Of a DNA stretch of 64,000 nt, positions 37,165 to 45,978 are shown one piece after another; the stretch's first letter is position 1, and the number at the start of each line of letters is the position of its first letter. Under the pieces are notes generated by a model. It searched no databases and was not told the DNA's origin. It was given only the letters and a program-made list of their open reading frames with translations. The stretch covers positions 124,001 through 188,000 of the forward strand of contig NZ_BAABIA010000009.1 in assembly GCF_039542385.1 (NCBI RefSeq), written 5' to 3'. This stretch comes from Prosthecobacter algae. Lineage in GTDB: Bacteria; Verrucomicrobiota; Verrucomicrobiia; Verrucomicrobiales; Verrucomicrobiaceae. The translations under genes were made by a program, and so were the position numbers.

Positions 37165-37231
37165 GGTAGGCGAGAAAACATTGGCCGCAATTAAGGCGGA
37201 TGCCAAGTCTCGAATGCAGAGTCTCAGGTAG

Positions 37232-37248
37232 GGGACAGCAACTGTCCC
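37232..37248. promoter_or_regulatory. palindrome upstream of padR-like gene, possible operator
   Basis: A perfect 7-3-7 inverted repeat GGGACAG-CAA-CTGTCCC lies between the end of the TPR gene and the PadR start, 67 bp before the ATG. Its size fits a PadR-type dimer site and would suit autoregulation. It could instead be a weak transcription-end hairpin for the TonB operon, although no T run follows on the minus strand. Confidence 0.45.
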
Positions 37249-37273
37249 TTCATGACACCTTGCCATGGATCCA

Positions 37274-37295
37274 TTACAAGCTGCGCTTCTTGTAA
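37274..37295 (-). repeat. inverted repeat after the TonB operon
   Basis: TTACAAG at 37274-37280 and CTTGTAA at 37289-37295 form a 7-bp stem with an eight-base loop, 39 bp past the stop of the TPR gene. It has no poly-T tail, so it is at best a weak terminator. Confidence 0.35.
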
Positions 37296-37333
37296 GTTCG
37301 CTCGATAGAGCAGCCGCAGATGCAGCCCGCCTG

Positions 37334-38704
37334 CTACTTGTTGCCCTTCTTCAAAAACTTCTCCAGGTCCTGGATCAGCTTCTGCACGCCGTCGCGGGGT
37401 TTGAGGTCGTTGGACTTTTTCAGCATTGGCAGCGCATCGGCCAGCTTGCCATCGGCGATGTTCATTTGGGCCAGACGGATGAGCGCATCGGGCTCGGTTT
37501 CTTTAATCTTGGTGGCGCGCTCGTAGTAGGCCGTCGCCTTCACACTGTCCTTGGCATCGGCGAAATGTTGCCCCAGCAGCATCATGGCACCGCCATCCAT
37601 CGGGTTCAGCTCCACCACGCGTTGCAGGATAGGGGCTGCGGCCTCACCTTTGCCAGCGGACATTTGCAGACGGGCCTCGACCTTCAGCATCTTGGCCTCG
37701 ACTTCTTTCGGCAGTTGCTTGTCTGACGTAGACTTGGCCTTGGCCAGCAGAAGTGAAGCTTCGGGCAGGGCGTTTTGGGCGGAGAGATTTTCTGCCACCA
37801 TGACGATGTGCGGCACATCTTCCGCTGGTTTTTTATCGCCTCGTTCCAGCCAACGGCTGAAGGCACTCAGCGCGAGGGCAGGTTCATTGGTAGCAAGATA
37901 GATGTCCCCCAGGCGCTTGATGTCATCGCCCTTGGCCTGGCCTCCACGAACCAAAATTTCAAGGTTCTCAGTCGCCTTGCCATTCTCCTTCATGGCGATG
38001 TAGGCCTCGGCCTGAAGGCTCAGCAGCTCGATACGGTCCGGGTGGTCGCGCAGGATTTCATCGCAGAGCGCAGCAGCTTCAGCGGCCTTCAACTGCTTGA
38101 GCTGGGCACGAACCAACCCCATCTTCCAGTCGAGCGAATCAGGCTCAAACATGAGCGCCTGGCGATAGGCGCTTTCAGCCGAGGAGGCACGTTCAAGGGC
38201 CAGCAATGAATAGGCCAGCAGACCGTAGGTGGGACCATCCTGAATACCCAGGCCGATGGCCTTGCCCAAGCTGGCGACGGCTTCTTTCCACTTGCTGGCC
38301 TTCACCTGCGCCATGCCGAGTCCACGCCAGGCGCGGCGAAAAGCCGGGGCCTTGTTGAGAGCGGAGAGAAACCACTTCTCGGACGGATCATTCATCCCAT
38401 TGTCCAGATAAAGGCTGGCCACCTGAAAATCGAAAATTGCATTGGAATCCTTGCCCACCACTTTGGACAAAAACTGGATGGCATCCAGCGGCTTCGCCAT
38501 CAGTGGCAAGAGCTGCTGCAAGATCTCACGATCCGCATCCTTCAGCTCCGGCTCCACATCCGGGATGTTGCCATAGGTGCCCACGAAGTAGCGTGCAAAA
38601 GCCGGATCATTCCACATCTGCAGGGCATAGGGGGCCTTGTGGGAGGAGGCCGCCTGGAGCTGAGAAAACCCAAGGAGCAAGAGGCCAGGGAGGAGACGCT
38701 TCAT
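37334..38704 (-). CDS. TPR-repeat periplasmic protein of the TonB operon
   Basis: 456 residues with a signal peptide (MKRLLPGLLLLGFSQLQAA). After an N-terminal unit of about 100 residues come TPR helices with typical spacing: AWRGLGMAQVKASKWKEAVA, LLAYSLLALERASSAESAY, IKRLGDIYLATNEPALALSA, ALIRLAQMNIADGKLADALP. TPR proteins are last in DUF3450-ExbB-ExbD-TonB operons of the Vibrio/Shewanella TonB3 type, where they help a specialised TonB act on its receptors. The start overlaps the TonB stop by 4 bp (ATGA), so translation is coupled. It is the last gene of the operon. Confidence 0.87.
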   Translation of the reverse strand: MKRLLPGLLLLGFSQLQAASSHKAPYALQMWNDPAFARYFVGTYGNIPDVEPELKDADREILQQLLPLMAKPLDAIQFLSKVVGKDSNAIFDFQVASLYLDNGMNDPSEKWFLSALNKAPAFRRAWRGLGMAQVKASKWKEAVASLGKAIGLGIQDGPTYGLLAYSLLALERASSAESAYRQALMFEPDSLDWKMGLVRAQLKQLKAAEAAALCDEILRDHPDRIELLSLQAEAYIAMKENGKATENLEILVRGGQAKGDDIKRLGDIYLATNEPALALSAFSRWLERGDKKPAEDVPHIVMVAENLSAQNALPEASLLLAKAKSTSDKQLPKEVEAKMLKVEARLQMSAGKGEAAAPILQRVVELNPMDGGAMMLLGQHFADAKDSVKATAYYERATKIKETEPDALIRLAQMNIADGKLADALPMLKKSNDLKPRDGVQKLIQDLEKFLKKGNK

Positions 38705-39384
38705 TCGAATCGGAAGGGGAGTTTCAGTTTAAAAGACACGGGCTTGCCGGCACGGGTGCCGGGCTTGAAGCGCCACTGGCGGGCGGCCTCGATGCAGGGA
38801 GCATTGATGGAAGGATCTGGCGTATCGGTCACATCCGCCTTGGAGACACTGCCATCAGGCCCCACCACGATGATCAGGTTAACGACCCCCTTGGCCTTTT
38901 GCCGCTGGGCCGTTGAAAGTTTCGGTGAGGCGCGGTTCACAGGTTCCGGCTTGTTATCAAGCTGGCCACCGGAAAGCATGTCTCCCATGCCACCCATGCT
39001 GCCGGAGCCGCTGCCACCGATGACCCCACTGCCGAAACCGACCGAGGAGCCAAAGCCCCCTTCCCCACCACCCGCGCCGGAAAGGGCGGAGCTGAGATCT
39101 GAAAGGCTGGCGGCACTGAGCGCAGGGCCAGGAGAAGAGGCAGCCGGAGCCGCCAGTTCGCGAAAGTCCTTCATGTCCTGTTCAATGTCAGGCACGGGCT
39201 CTTCCAGCTTTTCCTTGGGCTCCTCCTCCACCTTCTTCTCTTCTTTTTTGTTCACCTCCACCTCCACGAGCACTTCCTTTTTCTTCACGCCTTCTTCACC
39301 TTTAGGAATCAAAAAACCGCCAAAGAGGAATACGATGGCATGAAGCCCCAGGGCAGCGAGCAGGCCAACAACAGCTTGTTTCAT
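38701..39384 (-). CDS. TonB-family energy transducer
   Basis: 227 residues. An N-terminal membrane helix (VVGLLAALGLHAIVFLFGGFLI) is followed by a charged Lys/Glu-rich, proline-poor linker (about 28-75), a Ser/Gly-rich low-complexity stretch (about 80-140), and a C-terminal TonB domain (about 155-227) with GVVNLIIVVGPDGSVSKADV and AARQWRFKPGTRAGKPVSF. The missing proline-rich rod is unusual; the Gly/Ser region may do its job. It transmits the proton-motive force used by ExbB/ExbD to outer-membrane receptors. No TonB-dependent receptor gene is in the window, so its clients are encoded elsewhere. Confidence 0.9.
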   Translation of the reverse strand: MKQAVVGLLAALGLHAIVFLFGGFLIPKGEEGVKKKEVLVEVEVNKKEEKKVEEEPKEKLEEPVPDIEQDMKDFRELAAPAASSPGPALSAASLSDLSSALSGAGGGEGGFGSSVGFGSGVIGGSGSGSMGGMGDMLSGGQLDNKPEPVNRASPKLSTAQRQKAKGVVNLIIVVGPDGSVSKADVTDTPDPSINAPCIEAARQWRFKPGTRAGKPVSFKLKLPFRFE

Positions 39385-39408
39385 GACAGGAGGATCGTGG
39401 CAGCGAAG

Positions 39409-39816
39409 TTACTTCCGCTCGACGGAATGGGCGATCTTGGTGAAGCCAGCTTTGCGGGCCTCATCCAGCACGGTAACAATGAATTTATAAGGCACGTCGC
39501 CGTCTCCATTCACCACCACTTGGCCGTCTTTGTTGGCGGACTTGAAGCTTTGCAGGCGCAGAGGCAACTGGGCGGCATTGATCTTTTCCTTGTTGAAAAA
39601 GATCTCTCCTGTCTGGGCCAGGCTGAGCGTCAGGGTTGCATCCTTGTTATCCTTCGGGCTGGCCGTGGAGGCCGCAGGATTGTTCACCGTGATGCCTTCG
39701 TTCTTGGTCATGGAGAGGGACACCATGACGAATGTGGCCAGCAGGAAGAAGACCACGTCAATGAGCGGCACCACTTCGATCTTGGCGTGCTTTTTGGGCT
39801 TTTTGCGAAACTTCAT
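39409..39816 (-). CDS. exbD: ExbD/TolR-family biopolymer transport protein
   Basis: 135 residues with the standard layout: a basic cytoplasmic start (MKFRKKPKKHAKIEVV), one membrane helix (about 17-37) carrying the essential proton-conducting aspartate D20 in PLIDVVFFLL, and a periplasmic domain with DGQVVVNGDGDVPYKFIVTVL. With ExbB it forms the ion channel that powers TonB. It starts 2 bp after the ExbB stop and ends 24 bp before tonB. Confidence 0.92.
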   Translation of the reverse strand: MKFRKKPKKHAKIEVVPLIDVVFFLLATFVMVSLSMTKNEGITVNNPAASTASPKDNKDATLTLSLAQTGEIFFNKEKINAAQLPLRLQSFKSANKDGQVVVNGDGDVPYKFIVTVLDEARKAGFTKIAHSVERK

Positions 39817-39818
39817 GG

Positions 39819-41327
39819 TTAGGCGGGGAGAGGGTCCTGGCCGAGGGGCTTGCTGGCGGCGGCCTTGCCAGTGATCTGCTGGAGTCCACCACTTTCACCG
39901 GCCAACATCTGGCGGTGACGGTGGCGCAACTCTTCCTCGTGCTTCTTATTCTTCTCAATGATGAGCTCCATCTTGGAGGCCGCGACTTCAAGTTCATGCT
40001 CGGCATCTTCCACCATGTTGTTGAGGTAGTTGAAAGGCACCAGACCCGTCATGGCGATGACCAGACCGAAGGCCGTAGCGATGAGCGCCTCAGCAATACC
40101 ACCTGTAATGGCAGAGGGAGCCCCCATGTCCGCACCGATGGCGGCAAAAGAAGCCATCATCCCGGTCACCGTGCCCAGAAGTCCCAGCAGCGGGGCGATG
40201 GTCATGCCCGTATCGAGGACGAAGAAACCGCGTTTGAAGCGCTTGATCTCCATGGAGGCGGCCATGCCGAGCGCATCGGAGATGTTCGTTTCCACATGCT
40301 CAAGAGCGTGGGACAGGGCACGGGCCACGTAATCTTTGGATTTGCGGCCCAGATTGATGGCCTTGTCAAAACTGCCGGCTTCCACAGCCTCCAAAATCTC
40401 ATGCACATCCCTCGGCTGACGGCGTTTTTTCTCGCGCAGGATGAAGAAGATACGCTCCATGGCCGTGCCGAAAACCAGAATGCTGACAAGCAGGAGCGGG
40501 TGCATGATGGGACCACCGTGCTTGTAAGTGTCTAATAAACTGTGCTTGGTCACAAAGTCCTTGATGGCACCGCCCAGGGTGGCATCCAGCGGCAGCATGC
40601 CTTTGCCCGTCTCCACCAGCGTAGCGATGGAGGCATTGATCTCTGGGGTGATGCTGCGGATGATCGGCATGGGCGAACCGACCTGAGGCATCGCAATGCC
40701 AGAGCCCGTGCCGCCTTTGGCGGAAAAGAAGGCCATGGGACCGATGAGGGCAAATTTGCCATCCATCACGAAGCCCTGGCTGTCCACGGCCTGCCCTTCA
40801 AAACGGGTGCCACCGATGACTTCTGCAAGCCGGGTGATAGCCGCGCGGATCAGGCCGACCTGCGCCATGAAACGATCCTTCGCCGTGGCTTTTTCATCAT
40901 CACTCGCAGCCTTCGCCTTGTTCAGGGCCTCACCCAGACGCTGCAGTTCGCTGACGTGTACCTTGGACTCATAGCCCTTGGTAAACTCATCCATGATGTT
41001 CGTCAGGTAGGTGCCCTCATCGGTGGCCAGCTTGACCTCATTTTTGAGGTTCACCACGTTCAGTTCGGCCTGATCAAGCTCACGCGTCAGAGGCGCAAAT
41101 TTTTCCTGGAGAGATGCCAGTTCCGCTTCCGCAGCGGAGAGCTTGCGATTCATCGGCTCCTTGTCTTTGTCGATCTCCGCCCGCACTTTGGACAGATCCT
41201 CCAGGCTTTTTTCATAGTCCTTCTTGGCCGAGGTGGCGGCTGAATTGAACACTGAAGGAGTGGGCGCCTGCGCATGGGCCGTGGCCAGAGCCAGCCAGGG
41301 AGCGCAAAGAATAACAAAAGGTTTCAT
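39819..41327 (-). CDS. MotA/TolQ/ExbB proton channel with long periplasmic coiled-coil N-terminus (TtpC-like)
   Basis: 502 residues from ATG 41327, giving a signal peptide (MKPFVILCAPWLALATAHA); the frame reaches 41357 without improving it. Residues 30-190 are coiled coil (KKDYEKSLEDLSKVRAEID and similar). A first membrane helix is near 290 (GGPIMHPLLLVSILVFGTA), and the ExbB core follows, with the conserved helices LDTGMTIAPLLGLLGTVTG and EALIATAFGLVIAMTGLVPF. Ordinary ExbB is about 240 residues, so this is the long TtpC type of TonB3-like systems. Those also encode a short ExbB, which is absent here, so the long protein may do both jobs. Confidence 0.9.
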   Translation of the reverse strand: MKPFVILCAPWLALATAHAQAPTPSVFNSAATSAKKDYEKSLEDLSKVRAEIDKDKEPMNRKLSAAEAELASLQEKFAPLTRELDQAELNVVNLKNEVKLATDEGTYLTNIMDEFTKGYESKVHVSELQRLGEALNKAKAASDDEKATAKDRFMAQVGLIRAAITRLAEVIGGTRFEGQAVDSQGFVMDGKFALIGPMAFFSAKGGTGSGIAMPQVGSPMPIIRSITPEINASIATLVETGKGMLPLDATLGGAIKDFVTKHSLLDTYKHGGPIMHPLLLVSILVFGTAMERIFFILREKKRRQPRDVHEILEAVEAGSFDKAINLGRKSKDYVARALSHALEHVETNISDALGMAASMEIKRFKRGFFVLDTGMTIAPLLGLLGTVTGMMASFAAIGADMGAPSAITGGIAEALIATAFGLVIAMTGLVPFNYLNNMVEDAEHELEVAASKMELIIEKNKKHEEELRHRHRQMLAGESGGLQQITGKAAASKPLGQDPLPA

Positions 41328-41353
41328 ACAGTTAAAAAGCGGCAAAAAAAGGT

Positions 41354-42148
41354 TCAATCAATGGTGGCTGGTAGCTCGACGAGCTTGGGGCTCACCGTCT
41401 TTTTCATAACCTCAAGCACTTCAAGCATGCTCTTGGCGATGGTGGGATCTGTCTTCCACACCCAGGCATCCGTATTGGGGACACCCACGCCGCCGATGTC
41501 ACCGGCAGCATTGACAAAGTAAGCCTGCCCCAGACCGATATAGACCGTTTTCACCTCGGCCTTCTTGCCGTTGCCCACTTCATGAATTTCCGGCAGGGAG
41601 GCGATTTCCAAATTCGCCTTGTTCAGTTCATTCAGGACGCCCAGCACGTTCTGGTAGCGTTCCGCAGCCGTGATGTTTTTGACTTCGGCACCCTCCTTGG
41701 GAATGCGGTCTGCCAGTACTTTAATCTTCTCTTTGACGTTCGTCGGCACGCGAAGAACGAGAGCCCTCACACCTTTTTCCAATTCTTCAGCAGCCGCCAG
41801 CAAAGCATCGCTGGCCTCTTTGGCCTGGGCTTTCTCCAGCTCCACCTCAGCCGCACGTTTTTTGGCATCGGCCAGCTTGGTCTCAGCCTCAGCGATCTTC
41901 TTTTTCATCTCCTGCACGGACTGCTCTACCAGGGTAATTCGGCCTTCAAGGAGGGCCTTGCCCTGCTCCCACTCATGTCGCTCGGAGGCGATCAGGCGCT
42001 CCGTCTCAGCCCACTTTTGCAAAAGCGACCGAGCATGGTTCATGGAATCGCCCGCATCCGCAGGGGCAGCGGCAGGCTCGGCACCGGAGGCCAGGCCGAT
42101 CATGGCGAGGCACAGCATTGGAAAAAGTCTGAGGACGGAGGTGTTCAC
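41354..42148 (-). CDS. DUF3450-like periplasmic coiled-coil protein
   Basis: 264 residues from GTG 42148 with a signal peptide (LFPMLCLAMIGLASGAEP). About residues 40-125 are one long charged coiled coil (LEGRITLVEQSVQEMKKKIA, then AETKLADAKKRAAEVELEKA). The C-terminal part contains VYIGLGQAYFVNAAGDIGGVG and a WVWKTDPTIAKSMLE end, the pattern of DUF3450 proteins. Those precede the long ExbB in Vibrio- and Shewanella-type TonB operons, matching the position here 26 bp upstream. It probably contacts the coiled coil of the ExbB-like protein in the periplasm. It is the first gene of the operon. Confidence 0.82.
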   Translation of the reverse strand: MNTSVLRLFPMLCLAMIGLASGAEPAAAPADAGDSMNHARSLLQKWAETERLIASERHEWEQGKALLEGRITLVEQSVQEMKKKIAEAETKLADAKKRAAEVELEKAQAKEASDALLAAAEELEKGVRALVLRVPTNVKEKIKVLADRIPKEGAEVKNITAAERYQNVLGVLNELNKANLEIASLPEIHEVGNGKKAEVKTVYIGLGQAYFVNAAGDIGGVGVPNTDAWVWKTDPTIAKSMLEVLEVMKKTVSPKLVELPATID

Positions 42149-42514
42149 GTGGAATCAGTAGGACGGATTTCCCGCGCACGAGGACTTGTGAAGGGCCTAT
42201 GCTGCGGCCCGGATAGTGAAGTCACGTCCCTGAAATCCAAAGATGATTACGGTGACAAAACAGTCACAAAGGCTCTGCGACAGGGGCCCCAGAAAAGCTC
42301 ATTTGCCTTCCATTTGTGAAACGGTTCCGACAAACAGGGGGCCGTTCACCCTCGAAAAGCCGCGATCTTCGTTTCGCCAAATTCCGGCGTGAACCGTAAA
42401 TTGAGTGCCTGTTTCGTAACTCCCGGCTTTTGTCAACTTCCCTGCCCGCCTTGGCACTGAATCTGTTTCCTTGCTTGATCCCGCCATTCTGGCGATGAAG
42501 GAGTGCCCCGCCGA
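42149..42514. other. 366-bp divergent intergenic region
   Basis: This region separates the minus-strand TonB operon from the plus-strand ATP-grasp operon and should hold both promoters. No clear -35/-10 pair, riboswitch-like or tRNA-like structure is seen. Near its right end AAGGAG at 42498-42503 is a good ribosome-binding site for the ATG at 42515. An open minus-strand frame running from 42299 into the ATP-grasp gene does not look like a gene. Confidence 0.6.
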
Positions 42515-45058
42515 ATGTCCAACCCCAAGCCTTTCCCTCTCGAACCCCTTCCGCCTGCGGGCCAGTCCCAGCAGCAGCAGATGCGTGGCCTCGACGGATG
42601 CCTGCTCAATTACCGGGCCATGCCTGGCGTCTTTGACGAAATGGTGCTGCCCAACGGTGAGCTGCGCCCCCACTGGAAGACCTTTGGCAGCTTTCTCGCC
42701 CAGTGCTCAGATGCGGACCTGAAACAGCGTGGCGAAAGCATCCAGCGCCTGCTGGCAGACCACGGAGCCACCTACAACATCTATGACGATGCCCTGGGCA
42801 CCAGCCGCCCCTGGATGCTGGATCTGCTGCCCTTCATCGTGGCAGAGCAGGACTGGCGGCGTGTACAAGAGGGGCTGGATCAGCGTGGCCGCCTGCTAAA
42901 TGCCATCCTTCTGGACCTCTACGGCCCCCAGAAACTTCTGCGGGACGGGCTGCTCCCCCCTGGCATCGTCCAGGCCAATCCGAGCTTCCTTCGCCCCGTC
43001 ATGGGCGTCAATCCTCCCGGTGGAAAGTTCATTTTCTCACTCGGCTGTGACCTGGTGCGGGATGCCGGTGGCACCTGGCGGGTGCTGGCAGACCGCGCGC
43101 AGGCCCCTAGCGGCCATGGCTACACCCTGGAAAACCGCATTGTCATGTCCAACGTGTATGCGGAGGAGTTCAATGCCTCCCGCGTCCGTCGGTTGGCCAA
43201 CTACTTCGAGCTGAAGCGGGAGATGCTGCGCTCCCTCGCACCGAAACACCGCCATGGCGATGCAGGCATCCTCATGCTGACGCCGGGCCCCTACAATGAG
43301 ACCTACTTTGAGCATGCCTTCCAGGCGCGCTACCTCGGTTTCCCTCTCGTGGAAGGGGCAGACCTCACCGTGCGAGACCGGAATGCCCAGCTCAAAACCC
43401 TCGAGGGTCTGCGTCGGGTGGAGGTGATGGTGCGCCACGTGGACGATGTCTTTTGCGATCCACTGGAGCTGAATTCCGGCTCCCTCCTCGGCACACCCGG
43501 CCTCATGGAGGCCTGGCGCAGCGGCAATATCGCCATGGCCAATGGCCTGGGCACCGGTGTCATCGAAACCCCTGCCCTCCACCCCTTCATGCCAGGCCTC
43601 TGCCGCCACATCCTGGGGGAAGAGCTGAAGCTGCCCTGCGTCCCCACCTGGTGGTGCGGCCAGCGGCGGGAACTGGAGATGATGATGAAGGATCCGGACC
43701 GCTGGGTCGTGAAACCCGCCTTCGTACGCGGTGCCCGCGACCCCGTTTTCATCAAGGACCAGGAAAAGGAACAAAAGGCCCGCCTGCTGGAAAGCATCCG
43801 CGCAGCCCCGCATGAATGGGTGGCGCAGGAGGTTCTCAGCCTCTCCACCACCCCCACCTGGAACGGTAGCAAGATAGAGCCCCGCTCGCTCGTCTGGCGT
43901 GCGTTTGCCATCGCCCAGGGAGATGGCTTTGCCACCATGCCCGGTGGCCTGGCCCGCGTCAGCCCAGAGCCCCAGCGCTGGCTCGTCACCATGCGCAGTG
44001 GCGGCATCAGCAAGGATACCTGGGTGCTCGGCGATGGCACGGAGGACACCGCCTTTGGCCACCTCAGCCAGCAGCCCATCGTCATCCGTCCGGCCCGCCC
44101 GCCCAGCGGCGTCCCCAGCCGGGCTGCAGATCATCTCTTTTGGTTAGGCCGCTATGCAGAGCGGCTGGAGCTCACCGTGCGCATGGCCCGTGTCGTCATG
44201 CAGCGCCTCGCCAGCGAACGCGGCCTCGTGCAAAGCCGCGAGGCTCAGAGTTGCGTGGCACTGATGGTGGAGATCGGCCTGCTGCCCACCGGTACCACCA
44301 GCCTGCGCGACCACTTGCAGGCCCTGGTTCAAGACCCCAAACGCGACGGCAGCGTACCCGACCTCCTGGGCCGTCTGCGCTACAATGCCTCCGCCGCGCG
44401 CGACCGCCTTTCGGACGACATGTGGCGTCTCTTCAACCGGCTGGACCGCGATGCCCGCCTGCCAGCGGGACCGTTCAGCCTTTCCGCCGCACAGAGTGCG
44501 CTCGACACCCTTGTGCTAGATCTCGCCGCCCTGGGTGGCATGCAGCATGAAAACATGACCCGTGGCCACGGCTGGCGATTTCTGGAAATCGGCCGCCGGC
44601 TGGAGCGGGCTAACATCATCCTCACCCTCCTGCAAGGCACCCTAAAACAAGCCCCCCAGGATGACAGCATCCTCAGCCCCCTGCTGGAAATCTGTGACAG
44701 CACCATGACCTATCGCCGTCTGCACTTCGCCCGGCCCGTGCTGGCCCCGGTGCTGGATCTGCTGCTGCTCAATGATATCAACCCGCGCTCCGTGGCCCAT
44801 CAGCTCATGGTTCTTGGCCGTCAGGCCAGCCAGTTGCCCATGGATCCCACCCTGGACTCCCGCATGCCGGAAAAACAGCAGACCGACGTTCTCCTCTCAG
44901 ACCTCAGTTCGCTTAATCTCAATACCCTCGCCCGCACACCGGCGGAACTCCAGGCCGCAGTCACCGCCACCTGCGACACCCTGACCCTCGGCCTGGAAAA
45001 ACTCTCCGACATCATTACCGAGCATTACTTCAGCCATGCCATCCGGCGGATGGAATGA
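42515..45058 (+). CDS. circularly permuted ATP-grasp protein fused to alpha-E domain
   Basis: 847 residues from ATG 42515, chosen because AAGGAG lies 11 bases upstream; GTG 42503 overlaps that site. Residues about 25-525 are the circularly permuted type 2 ATP-grasp module. Visible pieces are VMGVNPPGGKFIFSLGCDLV, LTPGPYNETYFEHAF, RRVEVMVRHVDDVFCDPLEL, ANGLGTGVIET, RWVVKPAFVRGARDPVF and the late RVSPEPQRWLVTMRSGG. Residues about 535-840 are the helical alpha-E domain, starting SRAADHLFWLGRYAERLE. In many bacteria these are two genes; here they are fused. ATP-grasp enzymes form amide bonds to carboxylates, so a peptide ligase or modifier is expected. A transglutaminase gene follows, the usual partner. 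Confidence 0.9.
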   Translation: MSNPKPFPLEPLPPAGQSQQQQMRGLDGCLLNYRAMPGVFDEMVLPNGELRPHWKTFGSFLAQCSDADLKQRGESIQRLLADHGATYNIYDDALGTSRPWMLDLLPFIVAEQDWRRVQEGLDQRGRLLNAILLDLYGPQKLLRDGLLPPGIVQANPSFLRPVMGVNPPGGKFIFSLGCDLVRDAGGTWRVLADRAQAPSGHGYTLENRIVMSNVYAEEFNASRVRRLANYFELKREMLRSLAPKHRHGDAGILMLTPGPYNETYFEHAFQARYLGFPLVEGADLTVRDRNAQLKTLEGLRRVEVMVRHVDDVFCDPLELNSGSLLGTPGLMEAWRSGNIAMANGLGTGVIETPALHPFMPGLCRHILGEELKLPCVPTWWCGQRRELEMMMKDPDRWVVKPAFVRGARDPVFIKDQEKEQKARLLESIRAAPHEWVAQEVLSLSTTPTWNGSKIEPRSLVWRAFAIAQGDGFATMPGGLARVSPEPQRWLVTMRSGGISKDTWVLGDGTEDTAFGHLSQQPIVIRPARPPSGVPSRAADHLFWLGRYAERLELTVRMARVVMQRLASERGLVQSREAQSCVALMVEIGLLPTGTTSLRDHLQALVQDPKRDGSVPDLLGRLRYNASAARDRLSDDMWRLFNRLDRDARLPAGPFSLSAAQSALDTLVLDLAALGGMQHENMTRGHGWRFLEIGRRLERANIILTLLQGTLKQAPQDDSILSPLLEICDSTMTYRRLHFARPVLAPVLDLLLLNDINPRSVAHQLMVLGRQASQLPMDPTLDSRMPEKQQTDVLLSDLSSLNLNTLARTPAELQAAVTATCDTLTLGLEKLSDIITEHYFSHAIRRME

Positions 45059-45086
45059 CCCTCCTACCCTCCAACCTTAAACCCTC

Positions 45087-45968
45087 GTGCGTTACAACAT
45101 CATCCATCGGACCACGTATAACTACGAGAGCCCGGTCACCGTCGGCCACTACACGGCTCGGCTGGAGCCACGTGCCCTGCCTTTCCAGGAGTGTCCGTGG
45201 CATGAGCTGACCATCCGTCCCGAGCCAGTGCAGCGGTCCGAACGATCCGACTACTTTGGCAACGCGAGTGTGTATTTTGAAATCGAGGGCTCCCATCAAA
45301 AGCTGGAAGTCATCGCCCGAAGCCTCGTCGAAGTGGAAAGGGCCAAGATCTTTGACCCATCCCGCACACCTGCCTGGGAAAGTATTCGCGATGCCTGCCG
45401 CAGCGATGTTTTTAATGCCACCACGGCCGCAGGGGAACTGACCTTTGCCTCCACCCTCATACCCGTCGGCCCTCTGTTTGCTGACTATGCACGCCCCTCC
45501 TTCCCGCCCCGGAGGCCGATTCTGGAAGGTGTGTGCGATCTGAACCGCCGCATCAATGAAGACTTCATTTTCGACCCCGCCGCCACTGACTATGCCACCC
45601 CAGTGGAAAAGGCCCTGAAACAGCGGCGCGGCGTCTGCCAGGACTTCGCCCAGGTCATGATCGCCTGCCTGCGCTCACTCGGCTTGCCTGCACGTTACGT
45701 CAGCGGCTATTTAGAAACCATGCCTCCCCCAGGCCAGGTTAAGATGGTTGGTGCCGATGCCTCACATGCCTGGGTCTCCGTCTATTGTGGGGAAATCTGT
45801 GGTTGGATGGATGCCGACCCCACCAACAATGTGTTGCCCTCGGAACGCCACATCACCGTCGCCTGGGGGCGCGATTTTGCCGATGTCAGCCCGCTGCGCG
45901 GGGTCACCATCGGTGCGGGAGAACAGCGCCTGCAGGTCGCCGTGGATGTATTGCCGGAGCCAGACTGA
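45087..45968 (+). CDS. transglutaminase-like cysteine protease family protein
   Basis: 293 residues from GTG 45087 (MRYNIIHRTTYNYESPVTVG), the usual start of this bacterial family: an N-terminal beta domain (to about 95, with RLEPRALPFQECPWHEL) precedes the papain-like core. The catalytic triad is visible as C184 in RRGVCQDFAQ, H227 in ASHAWVSVY and D244 in DADPTNN. Such proteins usually cleave or form amide bonds, and here no signal peptide is seen. They occur next to circularly permuted ATP-grasp and alpha-E genes in many phyla. Together they are thought to make and remove a peptide-like linkage, whose substrate is unknown. It starts 28 bp after the fusion gene. Confidence 0.9.
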   Translation: MRYNIIHRTTYNYESPVTVGHYTARLEPRALPFQECPWHELTIRPEPVQRSERSDYFGNASVYFEIEGSHQKLEVIARSLVEVERAKIFDPSRTPAWESIRDACRSDVFNATTAAGELTFASTLIPVGPLFADYARPSFPPRRPILEGVCDLNRRINEDFIFDPAATDYATPVEKALKQRRGVCQDFAQVMIACLRSLGLPARYVSGYLETMPPPGQVKMVGADASHAWVSVYCGEICGWMDADPTNNVLPSERHITVAWGRDFADVSPLRGVTIGAGEQRLQVAVDVLPEPD

Positions 45969-45978
45969 GCACTCTCCC

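Noticed and set aside
42451-42474. TGGCAC followed by TTGC, resembling a sigma54 promoter
   Set aside because: The two elements are 13 bp apart instead of about 5, so the spacing rules out a sigma54 site.
42299-42673. 124-residue minus-strand frame in the divergent region
   Set aside because: Half of it overlaps the start of the ATP-grasp gene, and the translation resembles no family.
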